DNA of 58,424 nucleotides from NCBI GenBank assembly GCA_903885605.1, contig CAISJD010000071.1:1-58424 (forward strand). Direction: 5' to 3'. Shown here piece after piece: positions 1 to 10,100 of the stretch (the first letter of the stretch is position 1; each line of letters starts with the position of its first letter). The DNA is from an uncultured Chthonomonas sp. (GTDB lineage: Bacteria; Armatimonadota; Chthonomonadetes; Chthonomonadales; CAJBBX01). The position numbers and the translations under genes are program-made. The notes beneath the pieces are model-generated. The model saw nothing but the letters and a program-made list of their open reading frames with translations, made no database searches and had not been told where the DNA came from.

Positions 1-119
1 ACGCGCCGGGCGGGCGCGGCCGGTGACGCGACCGCGACGGCTGCCGCGGCGGTGCAGGCCAGGAGGGCCAGAGGGCGCGCAAACGCGCGGAGCGACTGCT
101 GTAGCAGCGTGTGTAACAT
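1..119 (-). CDS. Exported protein, 5' end only (probable DUF7948/SBBP-type surface protein)
   Basis: Only the first 39 codons lie in the window; the gene runs off the left edge. The start is ATG at 117-119, preceded on the minus strand by a GGGAG ribosome binding site about 8 nt away. The visible peptide is a signal peptide: basic and polar start, a hydrophobic stretch with LALLACTAAAAVAVA, then an Ala/Pro-rich cleavage region. Its leader (palindrome at 145-170) and first codons align with the leader and N-terminus of the gene at 186-749, so the two are probably tandem paralogues and this is the intact copy. The family assignment is an inference from that paralogy, because no mature domain is visible. 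Confidence 0.6.
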   Translation of the reverse strand, partial: MLHTLLQQSLRAFARPLALLACTAAAAVAVASPAAPARR

Positions 120-144
120 GCGGTTCTCCCTCAGTTGTGGTATA

Positions 145-170
145 GCGAACCCCGTTTCCGGGGGTAACGC
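145..170. promoter_or_regulatory. Palindromic leader element, copy A
   Basis: GCGAACCCC, a 6-nt spacer and GGGGGTAACGC form an inverted repeat in the 5' leader of the leftward gene starting at 119. The same arms with a different central spacer occur at 751-775 in front of the paralogue. Conservation of the arms but not the loop fits an operator or an RNA hairpin. I do not recognise it as a known riboswitch. Confidence 0.5.
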
Positions 171-185
171 TCAGGTCAGACAGAC

Positions 186-749
186 TCACACGGTCATGGG
201 CACTCCATCTGGGCTCGGTGCTGCCCCAACGTGGCGGCAGCCCGGTCGGGTGACGAAGTCGTACTCCAGCGTCCGCGACTGGCCCGCGCCGTAGGTGACG
301 AGGTAGACGCCCGGGTAGACGCCGGTGAGCTTCACGCGGGAGTAGGTGGGGACGTTGGCGCGCCACTGCTTCGGGTCGTTGCAGATGAAGTAGTAGCTGA
401 CGATGCCCGATTGCTGCTCCAGGCCCGAGGCGACGGCTCCGGCGTTGGAGCCCAGCAGCTTCAGGCGGAGCGCCGCAGCCCTCTCGCCCTCGCGCAGGGC
501 CAGGACGGCCTCGCGCCGTGTGAGGAAGAGCGTGCCGCCGCCGGAGCGGGCGACGAACTGCACCTCCTTGGGGTAGCGGCCGGTGTTCTTCTCGAACGTG
601 AGGGGCAGGGCGGGCGTGGCGACGCGCCGGGTGGCCGCGGCCGGAGCGGCGGCCGCAGTGGAGGTCAGCATAGGCGTCAGGCAGGCGCACGAGAGCGCCG
701 TCGACCCGAACGAGGCGTGCGAAATGTGATGCTCACTCAATGTTGGCAT
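186..749 (-). pseudogene. Truncated DUF7948-domain (SBBP-repeat type) surface protein remnant
   Basis: The open frame encodes 187 residues. About residues 48-170 match the start of the DUF7948 domain found at the N-terminus of SBBP-repeat surface proteins (LPLTFEKNTGRYPKEVQFV, then TLFLTRREAVLAL, VPTYSRVKLTGVYPGVYLV and LEYDFVTRPG). The protein stops right after the YDFV..PG motif, so the rest of the domain and all SBBP repeats are missing. Aligned with the neighbouring paralogue, the true start ATG corresponds to ATT here and its GGGAG site to GTGAG, so the annotated ATG lies in the old leader. This points to decay of one member of a tandem duplication. A short functional protein is possible but less likely. 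Confidence 0.6.
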
Positions 750-750
750 G

Positions 751-775
751 GCGAACCCCTTGGCCGGGGTAGACG
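751..775. promoter_or_regulatory. Palindromic leader element, copy B
   Basis: GCGAACCCC, TTGGCC and GGGGTAGACGC form an inverted repeat. It matches copy A at 145-170 in both arms and in the flanking CGCTCA, but not in the centre. A second hairpin (CCAGGG at 786-791 with CCCTGG at 801-806) lies just upstream on the minus strand. The 292-bp region 750-1041 is the divergent promoter zone between the leftward remnant and the rightward giant gene; nothing else in it is recognised. Confidence 0.45.
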
Positions 776-1041
776 CTCATAGGCTCCAGGGTGCTCGCGC
801 CCCTGGTTATCAGGTGCGGCTCACAGACGCCAAACGTCGACAGGATGATCAGCAAGACCAGCGCAGGAATATGCACACACTATGGCATATGGATGAGGGT
901 GCACGCAATGGTCGACCCCGGCGCGAGCCCGCCGTTTGCCTCGACTGCAGGACAAGCCGGAAGCCATGCCGAACCCTGTCGGTGACGCCAGCGCCGTGCG
1001 GTGCGGGTGGCGAGGGCATTTGCCAAGAGGAGTGCATCAGC

Positions 1042-4000
1042 ATGGGAAAGCCACAAACCCATATCTATGTAATATACGCATTCCTTGCGCTGCTGGCCTG
1101 CGTGGCAACGCCGTGCCGCGCGGCCCTCTCCACCTGGATCGGCGGCAGCGCCGACGGGCCCACCGAGTGGAGCGTTGGCGGAAACTGGCAGGGCGGCGCT
1201 CCTCCCGGTCCAGCCGACGAAGCGGTCATCGAAGCGGGAGCGCCGACGTACCCGGTGCTGTCGGCCGATGTCGAGGTCGGCAGCCTGACCATCGTCGAGG
1301 GTGCCCGGTTCACCGTGAACGGCCGGCGGCTTACCGTGCTGGGTAACCTGAGCGTACACTGGTCGGGCGCCGGCTCCGGCCTCCGGATGGTCTCCGCCGG
1401 CGACACGGTGGTCGTGGCAGGCTCCGCATCCTTCAACACCGGCTCGGGCCCGGTCTCCACAAGCGTGGGTGCGCTGGTTGCCGGCGTCCTGCACGTGCGT
1501 GGCGACTTCACCCAGATGGGCGGCATGGCCGTCGGCGACGGTACGGCAGACGCCCAGACCTTCTCCTCCACGGGCACTCGCGTGATCTTCGACGGCGCGG
1601 CGCCGCAGTCGGTCTTCTTCAACTCGGCCGGGCCCGCCGACACGTCGGTGGGCGGCACAGCCGGCTCCTGCTTCCGGGATGTCGACATCGCCAATGCGGC
1701 CGGGGTCACCTTCCAGGGCCTGACGCGGGCTCTGGGCTCCCGGGCGACCTTCCCCTGGGTCACCGGCGACCTGCGGGTCCTGGCCGGCGGCGCCCTCTTC
1801 GGGCAGCAGTGCTACTTCGAGAGCCGGCTACCGCAGGCATCGGGCTTGTATGCCATTACCGTGACCGCGCCCATCCACGTGACGATGGATGCCGACGCGA
1901 CGATCACGGGCGACCTTGAGCTGGCAGAGCTGACATGGATGGCACAGCCCGTGAAGCCCGCGCTGACGCTGAACGGCCATACCCTCACCGTGAAGGGCGC
2001 GCTGACGGCCCAGAACATGGGCCAGGGCAAGGGGCTGGTGCTGACCAACGCAGATGACGCCCTCGTCGTGGAGCAGCCGGCCCGCTTCGTGGGAGGCTCC
2101 ACGGCGTCCAACCTGGCGGCGGGCTTGCTGCGCTTTCAGGGCGATGTGGAGGTTGCTGCCCTGGGCGAGCTGGCAGGGCCGCTGGCTGTGGCCGGCTCCC
2201 GGGTGGTGCTTGAGGGCAGCCGGCCCAAGCAGATGGCCGGGAGCTTCGCGCTGGCCGATGTCGAGGTCGCCGCCACCGCGGGAGTGGGCGGATGGAGCTC
2301 GCTGACGGCGTCCGGAAGGCTCATCGCCCGGACGGGTGCAGCAGGCATCCTCGGGCTCGGGGCGGCGCACCGGATCACCTGCCACGGCCTCGACGTGGAC
2401 GGACTGACCGTCCGCAGTGTGCTGATCGACTGCCTCGACGGGCCCATCGCCCGGTTCGACAACGTGCGGTTCGAGGGTTTCCCGCGAAGCACGCCGAACT
2501 TCGACCCTGCGTTGGGCGCCACCGTCTGCCTGGCGCTACGCCACCCCGGCGTGGCCTCTCCGCTCGTCTTGCGCGGCATCCGGTTTGCCGAGAACGACCC
2601 GGGCGCCGATGACTACTTCGTCTACGCCGCCGACACGATGCCGGACGGCGTCCCGCTGGACCTCTATATGGTCGATGCCCTGCCCGCCGACGGCGGCGCC
2701 GCCACCAGGGCCGACGACGGGGCGCGCATCTTCTGGAACGCGCCCGCGCCCGGCCTCCCGCCCGGCGCTCCGACGCTGCTGTCGCCGGACGACGGCGCGA
2801 CCTTCACAGACGCGGCTCCCCCCTTCAGCCTGGCCACGCAGGGGGTTTCGGGCCAGGGCCTGCGGCACGTGGTGGAGTTCCTGCGCGACGGCGCCGTCGT
2901 GGCCACGTTCGACCAGACCGCCTCGCTACTGGGCTGGAACAAGGCCTTCCCCTACGCGGCCGGTGAGACGGCCACGCTTTCCGTGGGCGAGGCCCTTCCC
3001 AACGGCGCTTACGAGTGGCGGGCAAGGGCGGTGAACAGCGCAGGAGCGGGACCGAACAGCCCGGCGCGGCGGGTGACCCTCCAGCTTCCGCTTGCCGTGA
3101 CCGGCGTCACGCCGAACCAGATGGTCTGGGCGCCCGGAGCGGAAGGCGTCTTCACGATCCGCGGCCGCGCCTTCAGCCCCGATGCCGTCGTCGAGCTCTC
3201 AGGCGGCGGACGGACGGCCCGCGCAACCTTCGTCACCTGGGTCTCGACCACCGAATTGACCGCGCGTGTGCCTCTGGGCGGCCTGACGGCGGGCGTGTAC
3301 GACGTGGCTGTGGCGAACGCAGGTGGCGGCGGCGCACTGACGGGCGCAGTGACGCTGGCGGAGCAGGTTCGCCCCGTCGTTGAGGCGCGCCTGCTGGGGC
3401 CAGGCAGCATTCAGGCCTCGCGCAAGACCACCTTCTGGCTCAGCTATACCAACAGGTCCAGCGCGGATATCAGCAGCGCCATCGTGCTGCTCCGGTCCGT
3501 GCCCACGGGATCGACCGTGACCGTGAACGGCGAGACGATGGTGGAGGGCCTGACCTGCGTCACTGAGCCCGACGGCATCGGAGTGCCGCTGGTGCTGCCG
3601 GGTCTCCGCGCCGGCGAGACCTCGGGGGTACCCGTCACCATCCAGGCATTCGATGGAGCCGTCGGGCAGTGGCGGCTGACCGTCCTCGCCCTGGGCGGCG
3701 CGGCGTACGGCGCGCGGTTGCCGGCTCCCGCAGCCGGCGGCTTCCCGCGTAGGCTTGACGGCGAGCCGGTAGCCACGATCAACATGCCATGGAACGGCGT
3801 GCCTGCGGAGGACCGGTCGTCCATGCAGGCTGTGGCCCAGCTGCTGCAGGATTCCTGGCGCGAGAGCTACTTCACCAATCGGTACTGGAACGACGCCTGC
3901 CCGGGCGTCCAGCAGAACATGGGCCAGCGCATCGCCGGCCTCGAGGTGATGGGCGGATGGCAGGTGCAGCGTGTCGATGCGGCGGGCATCGGCGGCCACA

Positions 4001-6465
4001 GCACCACGCTGGTCACCTCGCCGACCACGGGCCAGTCCTACATCGTCGACAACTACGTGACGCCCTGCTTCCTACCCGTGCGCCTGGCCGAGGACCCATC
4101 CAACCCCGGCCACACGGTCTACGTCACCGACTCCGACCAGACGACCGCGACGCAGTACTTCCTGAACCCCATCGCGGCCATGGGCGGGCTTATTGGGGCG
4201 CCATGGAGCAACCACATCAACGGTAACCCGGAGTGGGGCGACACGCCGAAGTTCGACACGCTCTGGAGCAAGGAGCACGCCCTGCAGGTGCTGCGGTCAA
4301 AGGACCCGAACGACAAGTCCACCGCGGAGGGCTCCGGGTCGGCGCACTTCGTAACCGGCACGGGCGCCCTCACCTACACGATCCACTTCGAGAACGCAGC
4401 CAATGCCACGGGGCCCGCACAGGAGGTGATGATCAGCGACGCCCTCGACACGGGCCGCCTGGATCTCTCCACGCTGACCCTCGGGAGAATCGCACTGGGC
4501 GACCGCGCCCTGACGCCGCCGCCGGGCGCGCGGAGCCTCGATACCCTCATGGACCTCCGCCCGGCCTTGAACCTGCTGGTCGGGGTGCAGGTGGAGGTCG
4601 ATGCCGCAGGCGTGCTGCTGGCCCGGTTGACGGCCCTGGACCCGCTCACCGGCGTCCTGCCGACGGAGGCCACGCAGGGCCTCCTGCCGCCCGGCGGGCA
4701 AGGATCGATCACCTTCACCGTCACGCCCAGGGCCGGCCTGGCCGCAGGTTCGCGGATCGCCAACACGGCCTCCATCGTCTTCGACAAGAACGAGCCGATC
4801 CTCACTCCCGAGTGGGTAAACACGATCGACGGCACGGCGCCAACCAGTTCGGTGGCGGCGCTACCCGCCGTATCGGCCGAGACGCCCGTGCTTGTGAGCT
4901 GGACCGCAACCGACCAGGCGGGCGCATCCGGCGTGGCCAGGGTCGACCTGTACGCCTCCGAGGACGGCGGCCCCTACGTGCCGGTCGGCGCGAAGGAGGC
5001 CGGCGCCACTTCGCTCGCCTTTCCCGGCACGCTGGGCCACACCTACTCCTTCTACTGCGTGGCCGTAGACGCCGCCGGTAACCGCGAGGCGCCGCCCATG
5101 GTGGGCGGGCAGATCCGGCCGCAAGCCACCACCAGGTTGGGTGCGGCTCGGACCTTCCCGGCCGGCGTCGCCATGGTGGCGCTACCGATCTCGCCGGAGC
5201 AGACCGACCCACAGGCGATCTTCGGCGTGGGCGCCGGGGCGTGGATGCGCTGGAACCCGGCCACCTCGGGCAACGACAAGTACGCCCGCTACCCCGACGC
5301 CTTCGCCATGCTGGACCGCACGACGCCGGGCAAGGGGTACTGGCTGAAGCTCGCCAAGGCGCGCGACGCCTCCATCGCAGGTGTGGCCCCCGGCCGCGGC
5401 GTTCCCGTGACGCTGCCACTGAGCGCGGGCTGGAACATGATCGGCAACCCGCGCTCCGTCTCGGTCGCCTGGTCTACAACGGCCATCAGGGTGACCTCGG
5501 GCGCCGAGACCAGGACGCTGGCCCAGGCCGCGGAGGCCGGTTGGCTGGACAGCGCCGCGTGGGGCTGGAAGCAGACGGCGGGCAACCCGCAGACGGGTTC
5601 GTACATCCTCGTGGCCGAGGTCGGCGCAGGCGGCGTCGAGACCGAAATGAAGCCCTGGACCGGCTACTGGATACGGGCCAACCGCGAGTGCAGCCTGGTG
5701 CTGCCCGCCCTGGCTTCCACGGCCCCGGCGGCGTCCGGCGCGATGCGGGGTTGGGTCCTTGCCATCACTGCCGAGGCCGGCGGCGCGGGATCCCAGGCGT
5801 TCATCGGGTCGGGACTGGCCGCGGCGATCCGGGCGGCGGACCCTCCTGCGGCGCCGACCGCGGAGGCCCCGGTCCCGCTTATCCGCGTCGCCGCCGGCCA
5901 GTGGCGCTACGCCGCCGATCTGCGGGTCGGCTCCGGAACGCAGGCGTGGGAGTTCGAGGTCACGGTACCGGCGGCCACCGAGCAGCGAAGCGTGACACTG
6001 CGGTGGCCCGGCTCCGCCCGCCTCCCGAGGAGCGCCAACCTGACGCTGACGGATGTCGCCACGGGCGAGCGCCTCTTCATGCGCATGGCCTCGGAGCGCC
6101 GGTTCACCATGCCCGCCGAGGGCGGCATCCGGCGCTTCCGGGTGGAGATGCTCCCCTCGGGCCAGATGCTGCGCATCCTCGACGCCCGCGTGCTGCCAGG
6201 CCGCGCGGCAGGGGCGCCACGGGTGGTGACCTTCGCCCTGAGCCAGGCCGCCACCGTGCGGGTCAGCGTGCTGGCCGGCGGGCGGCGCATCCGAGCGCTT
6301 GGGAGCCGGGCCGGAGCCGCCGCCGGTACGGAGCAGGTGATCTGGGACGGCCGCGACGACCGGGGCGCGTCAGTGCCCGCCGGGCTCTACCTGGTGGAGT
6401 TGACGGCGACGACGCCCGACGGCCAGATGGCGCGGCAGCTACTGCCCGCGGTGATGACGCGGTGA
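1042..6465 (+). CDS. Giant exported multidomain surface protein (IPT, DUF7619-like, FlgD Ig-like)
   Basis: 1807 residues. The start at 1042 has AAGAGGAG 10 nt upstream and gives a clean signal peptide (IYVIYAFLALLACVATPCRA); the frame is open further upstream but without a plausible start. After the signal come about 600 residues of beta-rich, weakly repetitive sequence of filamentous type, then an Ig/FN3-like segment, an IPT/TIG domain near residue 683, and a DUF7619-like conserved repeat near 1105-1260 (ending in IANTASIVFDKNEPI). Another Ig-like domain lies near 1264. The C-terminal ~85 residues form a FlgD Ig-like domain (WDGRDDRGASVPAGLY). Residues C953, H986 and D1003 could form a catalytic triad. 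The likely role is adhesion or substrate binding at the cell surface; the ligand is unknown. Confidence 0.8.
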   Translation: MGKPQTHIYVIYAFLALLACVATPCRAALSTWIGGSADGPTEWSVGGNWQGGAPPGPADEAVIEAGAPTYPVLSADVEVGSLTIVEGARFTVNGRRLTVLGNLSVHWSGAGSGLRMVSAGDTVVVAGSASFNTGSGPVSTSVGALVAGVLHVRGDFTQMGGMAVGDGTADAQTFSSTGTRVIFDGAAPQSVFFNSAGPADTSVGGTAGSCFRDVDIANAAGVTFQGLTRALGSRATFPWVTGDLRVLAGGALFGQQCYFESRLPQASGLYAITVTAPIHVTMDADATITGDLELAELTWMAQPVKPALTLNGHTLTVKGALTAQNMGQGKGLVLTNADDALVVEQPARFVGGSTASNLAAGLLRFQGDVEVAALGELAGPLAVAGSRVVLEGSRPKQMAGSFALADVEVAATAGVGGWSSLTASGRLIARTGAAGILGLGAAHRITCHGLDVDGLTVRSVLIDCLDGPIARFDNVRFEGFPRSTPNFDPALGATVCLALRHPGVASPLVLRGIRFAENDPGADDYFVYAADTMPDGVPLDLYMVDALPADGGAATRADDGARIFWNAPAPGLPPGAPTLLSPDDGATFTDAAPPFSLATQGVSGQGLRHVVEFLRDGAVVATFDQTASLLGWNKAFPYAAGETATLSVGEALPNGAYEWRARAVNSAGAGPNSPARRVTLQLPLAVTGVTPNQMVWAPGAEGVFTIRGRAFSPDAVVELSGGGRTARATFVTWVSTTELTARVPLGGLTAGVYDVAVANAGGGGALTGAVTLAEQVRPVVEARLLGPGSIQASRKTTFWLSYTNRSSADISSAIVLLRSVPTGSTVTVNGETMVEGLTCVTEPDGIGVPLVLPGLRAGETSGVPVTIQAFDGAVGQWRLTVLALGGAAYGARLPAPAAGGFPRRLDGEPVATINMPWNGVPAEDRSSMQAVAQLLQDSWRESYFTNRYWNDACPGVQQNMGQRIAGLEVMGGWQVQRVDAAGIGGHSTTLVTSPTTGQSYIVDNYVTPCFLPVRLAEDPSNPGHTVYVTDSDQTTATQYFLNPIAAMGGLIGAPWSNHINGNPEWGDTPKFDTLWSKEHALQVLRSKDPNDKSTAEGSGSAHFVTGTGALTYTIHFENAANATGPAQEVMISDALDTGRLDLSTLTLGRIALGDRALTPPPGARSLDTLMDLRPALNLLVGVQVEVDAAGVLLARLTALDPLTGVLPTEATQGLLPPGGQGSITFTVTPRAGLAAGSRIANTASIVFDKNEPILTPEWVNTIDGTAPTSSVAALPAVSAETPVLVSWTATDQAGASGVARVDLYASEDGGPYVPVGAKEAGATSLAFPGTLGHTYSFYCVAVDAAGNREAPPMVGGQIRPQATTRLGAARTFPAGVAMVALPISPEQTDPQAIFGVGAGAWMRWNPATSGNDKYARYPDAFAMLDRTTPGKGYWLKLAKARDASIAGVAPGRGVPVTLPLSAGWNMIGNPRSVSVAWSTTAIRVTSGAETRTLAQAAEAGWLDSAAWGWKQTAGNPQTGSYILVAEVGAGGVETEMKPWTGYWIRANRECSLVLPALASTAPAASGAMRGWVLAITAEAGGAGSQAFIGSGLAAAIRAADPPAAPTAEAPVPLIRVAAGQWRYAADLRVGSGTQAWEFEVTVPAATEQRSVTLRWPGSARLPRSANLTLTDVATGERLFMRMASERRFTMPAEGGIRRFRVEMLPSGQMLRILDARVLPGRAAGAPRVVTFALSQAATVRVSVLAGGRRIRALGSRAGAAAGTEQVIWDGRDDRGASVPAGLYLVELTATTPDGQMARQLLPAVMTR

Positions 6466-6476
6466 GGCCGCAAAGC

Positions 6477-7094
6477 CTACAGGAGGCCCCTCGTCCTCAG
6501 CTCCAGCTCGAGGGCCTCCGCCGTGGTGTGGACGATGCCGTCCCAGCCCACGGCACGGGCGCCCGCCACGTTGGCTTCCAGGTCATCGATGAGCAGGTGC
6601 TCCGATGCCGGGCGGCCCGTGAGCCGCTCGACTGCGGCGTAGGCCTCGGGGTGGGGCTTCAGCACGCCGGTCTCCTGCGACGGGGCCAGGTGGTCGAACA
6701 TGGCCAGGCACGCGCCGAAGCGGGCGACGATCCAGTCCCAGTGTATCGGGTCCGTGTTGGAGAGGAGGACGCGCTGTTGCGCTCGCGCCGAAGCAACCAG
6801 ACCTACTGTCGCCTCATCGGTCCAGAAGACATCCGACCAGCCGCCGCTGAACTCCTCGTTCGTGGCCCGGAGGTCCAGTTCGCCGCGCAGGCGCTCAATG
6901 AAGTCCGCGGCGCTGCAGCGGCCCACGGCGAAGCCCGTCGCCTCGTAGATGGCCGAGGCGGCGCGCCACGCGCCCTCGCCGTCGGCGCCGAAGCGGGTTC
7001 GTTCGCCGAGCCAACGCTTGGCCGGCGCGAAGTCGAAGGGCAGCAGGACTTTGCCCAGGTCAGAGACGATCACCCGGCAGGCAGACGCGGACAT
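6477..7094 (-). CDS. HAD-superfamily phosphatase, YihX-like
   Basis: 205 residues from ATG at 7094, chosen because the HAD motif then sits at the N-terminus; GGAGG lies 13 nt upstream. Motif I is VSDLGKVLLPFD with nucleophile D12. It has the aspartate-x-glycine spacing and hydrophobic tail seen in YihX-type sugar-phosphate phosphatases. Motif II is the serine in LLSNTD, motif III the lysine in VLKPHPEAY and motif IV LLIDDLEANVAGA. An alpha-helical cap follows motif I. The protein has no signal peptide and is cytoplasmic. It is convergent with the giant surface protein gene (11 bp gap) and divergent from the glycosidase operon, so a role in recycling sugar phosphates is plausible. The substrate is not predictable. 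Confidence 0.85.
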   Translation of the reverse strand: MSASACRVIVSDLGKVLLPFDFAPAKRWLGERTRFGADGEGAWRAASAIYEATGFAVGRCSAADFIERLRGELDLRATNEEFSGGWSDVFWTDEATVGLVASARAQQRVLLSNTDPIHWDWIVARFGACLAMFDHLAPSQETGVLKPHPEAYAAVERLTGRPASEHLLIDDLEANVAGARAVGWDGIVHTTAEALELELRTRGLL

Positions 7095-7185
7095 CACGGT
7101 TGAGCAACCTCCGATGCGGATACCGGGAACGATACCCGCAACCGGCGGCCGGGGCAAGCCCGACGGGACCTCGAAGGAGCGTGAC

Positions 7186-10100
7186 ATGGCGAAGTGGCTG
7201 ATGGCGGCTCTGCTGATCGGCGGCTCCGCAGGCGCGTGGGCCGGCCAGGGCGGCGGCGACCGGCTGCAGATCGTGCAGCGCGGGCTCGCCGAGGTCGAGC
7301 GCTCCTACGCCCGCGTGGAGGCCGATCTGAACGGGCTGGTGCGGGCTCAAGTGCGGCTGGCGCCGGGGCTCCTCATGCGCGGCGAGGCGGTGACCGCCAG
7401 GTTCGAGGCCGCCTCGGAGGCCCGGCCCAACGAGGCCGCCGAACTGGTAGAGCAGTGCTACGACCCCAACTCCAAGCCGCGCCGGATCCGGCTCGACTGG
7501 CGGCGCGGCGGACGCGGCTGGGAGGCGACCTGGCGTTGGACGCCGCGTCGGGCCGGCCAGTACCTGCTCCGGTGGCGATGCGACATCGGCGGCGACGTGC
7601 CGCAGTTCGAGCGCCTCTTTGCCGTGGCCGACCGGGGCTCGGCGGTGATGATCGTCAACTCGACCAGCCACGCCCAGCCGAGGCCGGAGCCGGACTTCCA
7701 TAGCCTGCACCTCCCCTTCAGCGGATGGGTGGAGCCGCTGCTCTTCGGCGAGCGGCCCCATGCCGAGGCCTTTGCCGCCTTCAGCCGTAACGCCCGGCAG
7801 TACGGCGACGACCCGGCATTCCTCGTTTTCATGGGTGGCCTGTACGTCCCCGGCGACAAGGCCGTCTTCGTCGATGAGCCGCCAGAGGTGCAGCGGGCCG
7901 TGCTGGCCGGCGCCCAGCGCATCTGGCGCATGTGCCGCTTCCCGGGGCCTTTGGCCAACCTCTACACCTATGGCCTGGGCGCAGGCCCCGTCGCCCAGGC
8001 GCGGTCGCTGGGCTACAACCTGCTGGGCGCGCTCTGCGCCGACCAGAACTGGGGCGACGGGCCCTTCAAGATCAACCACTTCGGCATGCCCGCCCGGCCC
8101 TACTTTGTGGCCCCGGACGACTTCCGTCGGCCCGGTCGCGGCGGCGCCGACGCCATGGTGGGCATCCAGCAGTGCGCCCGCCAGACCATGCTCTGCCGCG
8201 ATTACAACTGCGTCTACTCCCTGGAGGGCAGCATCACCTACTCGCTGGAGCAGTACGCGGGAATGCAGGGCGGCGAACGCGACCCGCGCGACCTGGAGCG
8301 CGAACTGGCCTTCCTGGACTGCAACCTCGACGCCGCGGAGACATCGCCCCGGCCGCTGCTCTTCTCCATGGGGTTTGAGTTCAACGGCGTCTGGCCCCGC
8401 ATGGCTGAGCTGAACCGGCGCAGCATGGAGGCCCTCGTGCAGCGGGCGCGGACCCGCAAGCTCGTCTTCTGCACCGCAAGCGCCGCCGCCGACTTCCTGC
8501 GCCGCCGGTACCGCGAGACGCCCGAGAGCGCGGTCTACCTGCACGATGTCTTCGCGGGCATCACCAGCAACGGGAAGCCCGCGCGCTACCCCGATACCAT
8601 CGAGGTGGAGAACGCACGGTTCAAGGCGCTCTTCCGCCGCGGCGACCACCTGCCGACCATGCACTACGACTACACCAAGCCCTGGAGTTGGCCGGACTGG
8701 GGCAACGAGGGGATCGCCAGGCGACCCGACGGGTACCTGATCCCGGACAGCCCCGACCGGTACCGCGTGACGCCGCGGATGGTGGACACGCGCGGCGTGC
8801 AGGTGCGTTCCGTGCAGGAGGCGCTGCCCGACGGCGTCCGGGTGCGGCTGGCCATACGTTCCGATGCGGCGCGGACCGACCTGCCCGTGGCGCTCTGGGA
8901 CCTGCCCGTGCCTTTCGCGGCGCTGGAGAGCGGCCGGCAGGTGAAGGGGCCCGCCCGCGCCATCGCCGTGCGGGCGCCCTTCACCGGCAACGCCTGCTGC
9001 GTGCTGGTCTGCGACGTGCCGGCTGGTTCCACCGAGGTCGTGCTCACAGTCCGGTCGCAGCGCCGTGAGCCGCAGCGCGCCGATTCGCCGCAAGGCCTGG
9101 ACCGCGAGGCCTTGCGGCTCGGGGCCGCGCCCGAGGCAGGCGCCGTCGCCTACAGGCCGGGCCCGCCCTTCGAGCAGCAGTGGAACGTGGAGCGGCAGAC
9201 CTCCGCGCAGGCTCGGGCGGAGAGCGCGGCGGCGCACACCGTCCTGGGTCGCGACGGCGCCCGGTTCACGCTCAACGGCAAGCCGCGCTTCCTGCTGGGA
9301 TGCAGCTACTACGGCGGCCTCGGCGCCCCTGAGCCGCGGCTCCTGGCCGACCTCGACGAGATGCAGCGCCTCGGGATCAACTGGCTGCGGGTCTGGGCCA
9401 CGTGGAACGCCTTCGGCGAGGATGTCTCGGCCGTGGACGGGCAGGGCAAGCCCCGTCCGGCCTTCATGGCGCGCCTGCGAAGGCTGGTGGCGGAGTGCGA
9501 CCGGCGCGGCATGGTGGTGGATGTCACACTCTCGCGCAATGCCTCCGGCCCAGCGCCCGTGCTGGCGAATGCGGCTACCCACGCCGCAGCCACGCTGGCC
9601 GTCGCCACCGGCCTGGAGGGACATCGCAACTGGTACCTCGACCTGGCCAACGAGCGCGACGTGCGCGACGGCCGCTACGTGCCCGTGTCTGAACTTGCCG
9701 AGTTGCGGCGCGAGTTGCGCAATCGGTGGCCTCAGCTGCTCGTCACTGCGTCCGGCGGGAGCGACACCGACCCGGCGGAGGCCCTGAAGCTGGCCGCGGC
9801 GGGGTTGGACTTCATCTGCCCGCACCGCCCGCGTCAGGCCGGATCGCCGGCCCAGACCGAGGCCTCGGCCCGCAAGCTGGCTGCCGCGCTGGCCGGGAAG
9901 GGCTTCACCCTCCCGATCCACTACCAGGAGCCTTTCCGGCGCGGCTACGGCGAATGGGCGCCCGTCTCCGCCGACTTCCTGGCCGACCTGCGCGGGGCCG
10001 TGCGGGGCGGGGCGGCGGGCTGGTGCTTCCACAATGGCGCCACGCGCGGCCTGAAGTACGAGGAGCCCCGCCGCAGCTTCGACCTCCGCGGCAGGCGCCT

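Noticed and set aside
145-170. Leader palindrome as a cyclic-di-GMP riboswitch
   Set aside because: It lacks the GEMM-I conserved elements and is too short; only a simple hairpin is visible.
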